NCBI GenBank assembly: GCA_902801175.1
Contig: CADCHF010000019.1
Location: 1-64,000 of the forward strand
Length of the DNA: 64,000 nucleotides
Source: an uncultured Coriobacteriaceae bacterium
Lineage (GTDB): Bacteria > Actinomycetota > Coriobacteriia > Coriobacteriales > Atopobiaceae
Direction of reading: 5' to 3'
Positions 61,678 through 64,000 of this stretch are shown here, one piece after another. The notes under the pieces were generated by a model. It did no database searches. It was not told where the DNA came from and was given only the letters and a program-made list of their open reading frames with translations. Both the position numbers and the translations under genes were made by a program. The stretch's first letter is position 1; each line of letters begins with the position of its first letter.

Positions 61678-62664
61678 TTGCGTAAGTACATTCTCAAGCG
61701 ACTGCTCCAGTCAGTCGTAATTCTTGTTTTTGTAGCCTTCATCATCTACGTGCTGATGCGCTGCCTGCCCACGTCTTATCTCGAGCAGGTCGCCCGCGCC
61801 AAGTCTCAGCAGCCTGGCTCCAAGAGCTTTGAGGAGTGGATGGCACAGTTGTCTGCCACATATGGCATGGACAAAGGCATCATCCCTGGCTTCCTCTCTT
61901 GGTGCGGCCGCGCGATTCGTGGCGACTTTGGCGACTCCTGGAAGTGGACCGTGCCGGTGACCCAGAAGTTTGCCGAGTCCGTTTGGATCAGCTTCATCAT
62001 GGGCGCCATCTCGTTCTTCTTCGAGATCATCATCGCCATCCCCCTGGGCGTTATTGCAGCCACCAAGCAGTACACCAAAACCGACTACACCATCACGATC
62101 GTGGCACTGGCCTGCTTCTCGCTGCCGACCTTCTTCTTTGCGTCGCTGCTCAAGCTTCTGTTCTGCGTGAAGCTTGGCTGGTTTGACCTGGGCGGCCTCA
62201 TTGGACGTCACTACGAGCAGCTCTCCACCTTTGGCAAGTTCCTCGACCGAGCAAACCATCTGGTGCTGCCCATCGTCACGCTCGTGGTTATTTCTATTGG
62301 TTCGCTGATGCGCTACACCCGCACCAACATGCTCGAGGTCCTCAACGCCGACTACATCCGTACGGCGCGCGCCAAGGGCCTTCCCGAGAACAAGGTCATC
62401 TACCACCACGCCTTCCGCAACACGCTGATCCCGCTGGTCACGATGCTCGGCGGATCGCTGCCCGGCCTGTTTGCTGGCGCCCTCATTACCGAGACGCTCT
62501 ACTCCATCCCGGGCATTGGCTTTGTGAGCTACCAGTCCATGGTCACGGGTGACATCCCGTTCTCTATGTTCTACCTGGTGTTTATGGCCATCCTTACCCT
62601 CTTGGGCAACCTGATATCCGACATCCTGTACGCCGTGGTCGACCCGCGCGTCCGCATTGCTTAG
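61678..62664 (+). CDS. oppB: Oligopeptide ABC transporter permease OppB
   Basis: 328 residues with six membrane segments: LKRLLQSVVILVFVAFIIYVL first, then the family pattern including the EAA loop YIRTARAKGLPENKVIYHHA. TTG at 61678 is the start, with GAGGTG 6 nt upstream. It carries peptides through the membrane with OppC. oppC starts 11 nt later. Confidence 0.93.
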   Translation: MRKYILKRLLQSVVILVFVAFIIYVLMRCLPTSYLEQVARAKSQQPGSKSFEEWMAQLSATYGMDKGIIPGFLSWCGRAIRGDFGDSWKWTVPVTQKFAESVWISFIMGAISFFFEIIIAIPLGVIAATKQYTKTDYTITIVALACFSLPTFFFASLLKLLFCVKLGWFDLGGLIGRHYEQLSTFGKFLDRANHLVLPIVTLVVISIGSLMRYTRTNMLEVLNADYIRTARAKGLPENKVIYHHAFRNTLIPLVTMLGGSLPGLFAGALITETLYSIPGIGFVSYQSMVTGDIPFSMFYLVFMAILTLLGNLISDILYAVVDPRVRIA

Positions 62665-62675
62665 GGAGGGACGAC

Positions 62676-64000
62676 ATGGCAGACAACACCGAAAAGAACC
62701 AGGGCACCGAAGAGATGCTCGAGAACGTGCTCGAGAAGGAGGCCAGCGCTCAAGGCGCAGCCGACGAGTACTCCCTCAACGACGATCGCCGTGTTAAGAC
62801 CCTCTCCCCCACCGCACTCGTGGTCAAGCGATTCCTCCGCAACCGCGTGGCAGTTACCGGTCTTATCATCCTTGCCTTCATGTTTGTGTTCTCGTTCGTT
62901 GGCGGCATCGTGAGCCCCTATCGCGAGGACCAGCTGTTCTACCGCACCGACTCGCAGAACAAGCAGTGGGGCGCAATCATGGAGAACAAGGAGCTCCGCT
63001 ACATTGCCGAGCAGGACTCCGACTTCCCCTCCGTCGCGCGCGCCAAGTTTGTGCTTGCCCTCAAGGGCGACGGCAACACCTTTGAGTCGCAGGGCGTCAC
63101 CTACCGCTACGAGGAGGAGGGCCCGGACCTCTACGTCCTCTACGTGGACGGCCAGGACGCACCCGTTGCCGTGGCAACTTATGACAACGTGAGCTCCTCC
63201 ACTGGCAACGAGAAGCTGCCCTTCCCGTTCCAGTACGCCATCCTCAAGGCCGCGGCAAACGAGAAGACCTCGTTTGAGTACGACGGCAAGACCTACGCGA
63301 TCGACGAGGCCGGCACCGTTATGGACGGCACCGCCGAGGTCGCCTACGCCAGCCGCTACACGGTTCAGGCCATCATGAAGGACGTCTTCCTCACTCGCGA
63401 GTTCAAGGAGCAGCTCATCGAGGCCGTCGAGGCCGACCAGAAGGAGTTCTCGTTTACCGACGAGGAAGGCACCACCGCCGACTACATCCTCAAGTACGAC
63501 GCGTCCACCAGCAGCTGGCAGGTCATGCAGTCGGCTTCGACCAGGGTCTTTGACACCTACTCCGCCCCCAGCTCCAAGCACTGGCTGGGCACCGACCGCA
63601 ACGGCATGGACATGCTCACGCGCCTCATGTACGGCGGCCGCGTGTCGCTCTACATCGGCTTCATCGTCGTGTTCATCGAGACCTTCATCGGCGTCATCCT
63701 GGGCGGTATCTCCGGCTACTGCGGCGGTTGGGTCGACAACCTGATCATGCGCATCGTGGACGTGTTCTACTGCATCCCATCGATGCCGATCATCATCATT
63801 CTGGGCGCCACCATGGACGCCATGCGTGTTGATCCGCAGATCCGTATGCTCTACCTCATGCTGCTGCTGGGCTTCCTTGGCTGGGCCGGCATCGCACGTC
63901 TCGTGCGCGGCCAGATCCTGTCGCTGCGCGAGCAGGAGTTCATGACGGCAGCCGAGGCAACGGGCATCCGCGCCTCTCGCCGCATCTTCCGTCACCTCAT
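62676..64000 (+). CDS. oppC: Oligopeptide ABC transporter permease OppC, cut by the window end
   Basis: About 441 residues are visible and the frame is still open. An N-terminal cytoplasmic part is followed by the first membrane helix (AVTGLIILAFMFVFSFVGGIV, about 58-80). Between it and HWLGTDRNGMDMLTRLMYGG (about 303-322) lies an outside insert of roughly 220 residues; ordinary OppC has only about 30-40 there. The usual membrane domain and EAA-loop start then follow (EFMTAAEATGIRASRRIF). Met of MADNTEKN behind GGGAGGG. The rest, and the ATPase genes, lie beyond the window. Confidence 0.9.
   Translation, partial: MADNTEKNQGTEEMLENVLEKEASAQGAADEYSLNDDRRVKTLSPTALVVKRFLRNRVAVTGLIILAFMFVFSFVGGIVSPYREDQLFYRTDSQNKQWGAIMENKELRYIAEQDSDFPSVARAKFVLALKGDGNTFESQGVTYRYEEEGPDLYVLYVDGQDAPVAVATYDNVSSSTGNEKLPFPFQYAILKAAANEKTSFEYDGKTYAIDEAGTVMDGTAEVAYASRYTVQAIMKDVFLTREFKEQLIEAVEADQKEFSFTDEEGTTADYILKYDASTSSWQVMQSASTRVFDTYSAPSSKHWLGTDRNGMDMLTRLMYGGRVSLYIGFIVVFIETFIGVILGGISGYCGGWVDNLIMRIVDVFYCIPSMPIIIILGATMDAMRVDPQIRMLYLMLLLGFLGWAGIARLVRGQILSLREQEFMTAAEATGIRASRRIFRHL

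Noticed and set aside
62661-63995. 444-codon open frame antisense to oppC
   Set aside because: Shadow of oppC with no recognisable domain.

Overview
The window is a GC-rich, densely packed bacterial chromosome segment. Gene content and order point to the Actinomycetota class Coriobacteriia, most likely an Atopobiaceae (Olsenella-like) anaerobe. This assignment is an inference from a Gram-positive gene order (clpC, disA, ispD, ispF, cysS, rlmB, yacP), sortase-type surface proteins, a mannose-type PTS and bacterial PurO; no 16S gene is present to confirm it.

Layout. 1-2050: tail of a mobile or integrated region, with a transposase remnant, a small DNA-binding protein with its own operator and a phage-type sigma-like regulator, ending at a tRNA-Thr. 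1784-11282 (minus): the clpC, disA, ispD, ispF, cysS, rlmB, yacP cluster, in Bacillus-like order but without radA, yacL, gltX and mrnC. The yacP frame runs into the tRNA gene without a stop. 11570-15022: a lone NRPS-like enzyme. 15171-18663: a surface adhesin gene broken by a stop codon and by a 7-bp duplication. 18970-22542: lysS (a LysRS-HD-tRNA-binding fusion), greA, and tatA with a zinc ribbon. 22689-27964: a methyltransferase, small proteins, proA and a YgiQ-type radical SAM enzyme. 28042-29198: a probably SOS-controlled Rpn nuclease with an internal start and a duplicated tail gene. 29343-36183: a Tet(M)-like GTPase, a cysteine peptidase-like protein, a hydrolase, an ATPase and an acyl-adenylating enzyme. 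36392-41681: a mannose-family PTS operon with a divergent AraC regulator. 41842-44382: deoC, manA and a sugar reductase. 44517-48116: an ABC exporter fused to a GNAT domain, a nitroreductase, an ArsC-like protein and a small HTH protein. 48261-50539: a ZTP riboswitch controlling purO and an AICAR transformylase, the last two purine steps as separate enzymes. 50645-58817: a MITE-like element, rsmJ, a degenerate deformylase, a YD-repeat membrane protein, a phosphatase, an AAA+ ATPase and an M3 peptidase. 59252-64000: an oligopeptide ABC transporter cut by the window end.

Most interesting: (1) the Rpn locus, with a consensus LexA box over its start region, a strong ribosome site before an in-frame internal Met, and a second copy of the tail as its own gene, resembling the RpnL/RpnS nuclease-inhibitor arrangement; (2) the 843-residue LysRS-HD-EMAP fusion; (3) the A-T-C NRPS protein with a vestigial second adenylation domain; (4) yacP reading through tRNA-Thr; (5) the ZTP riboswitch-terminator before a PurO-type purine operon. 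All calls come from reading the sequence alone; no database search was run.
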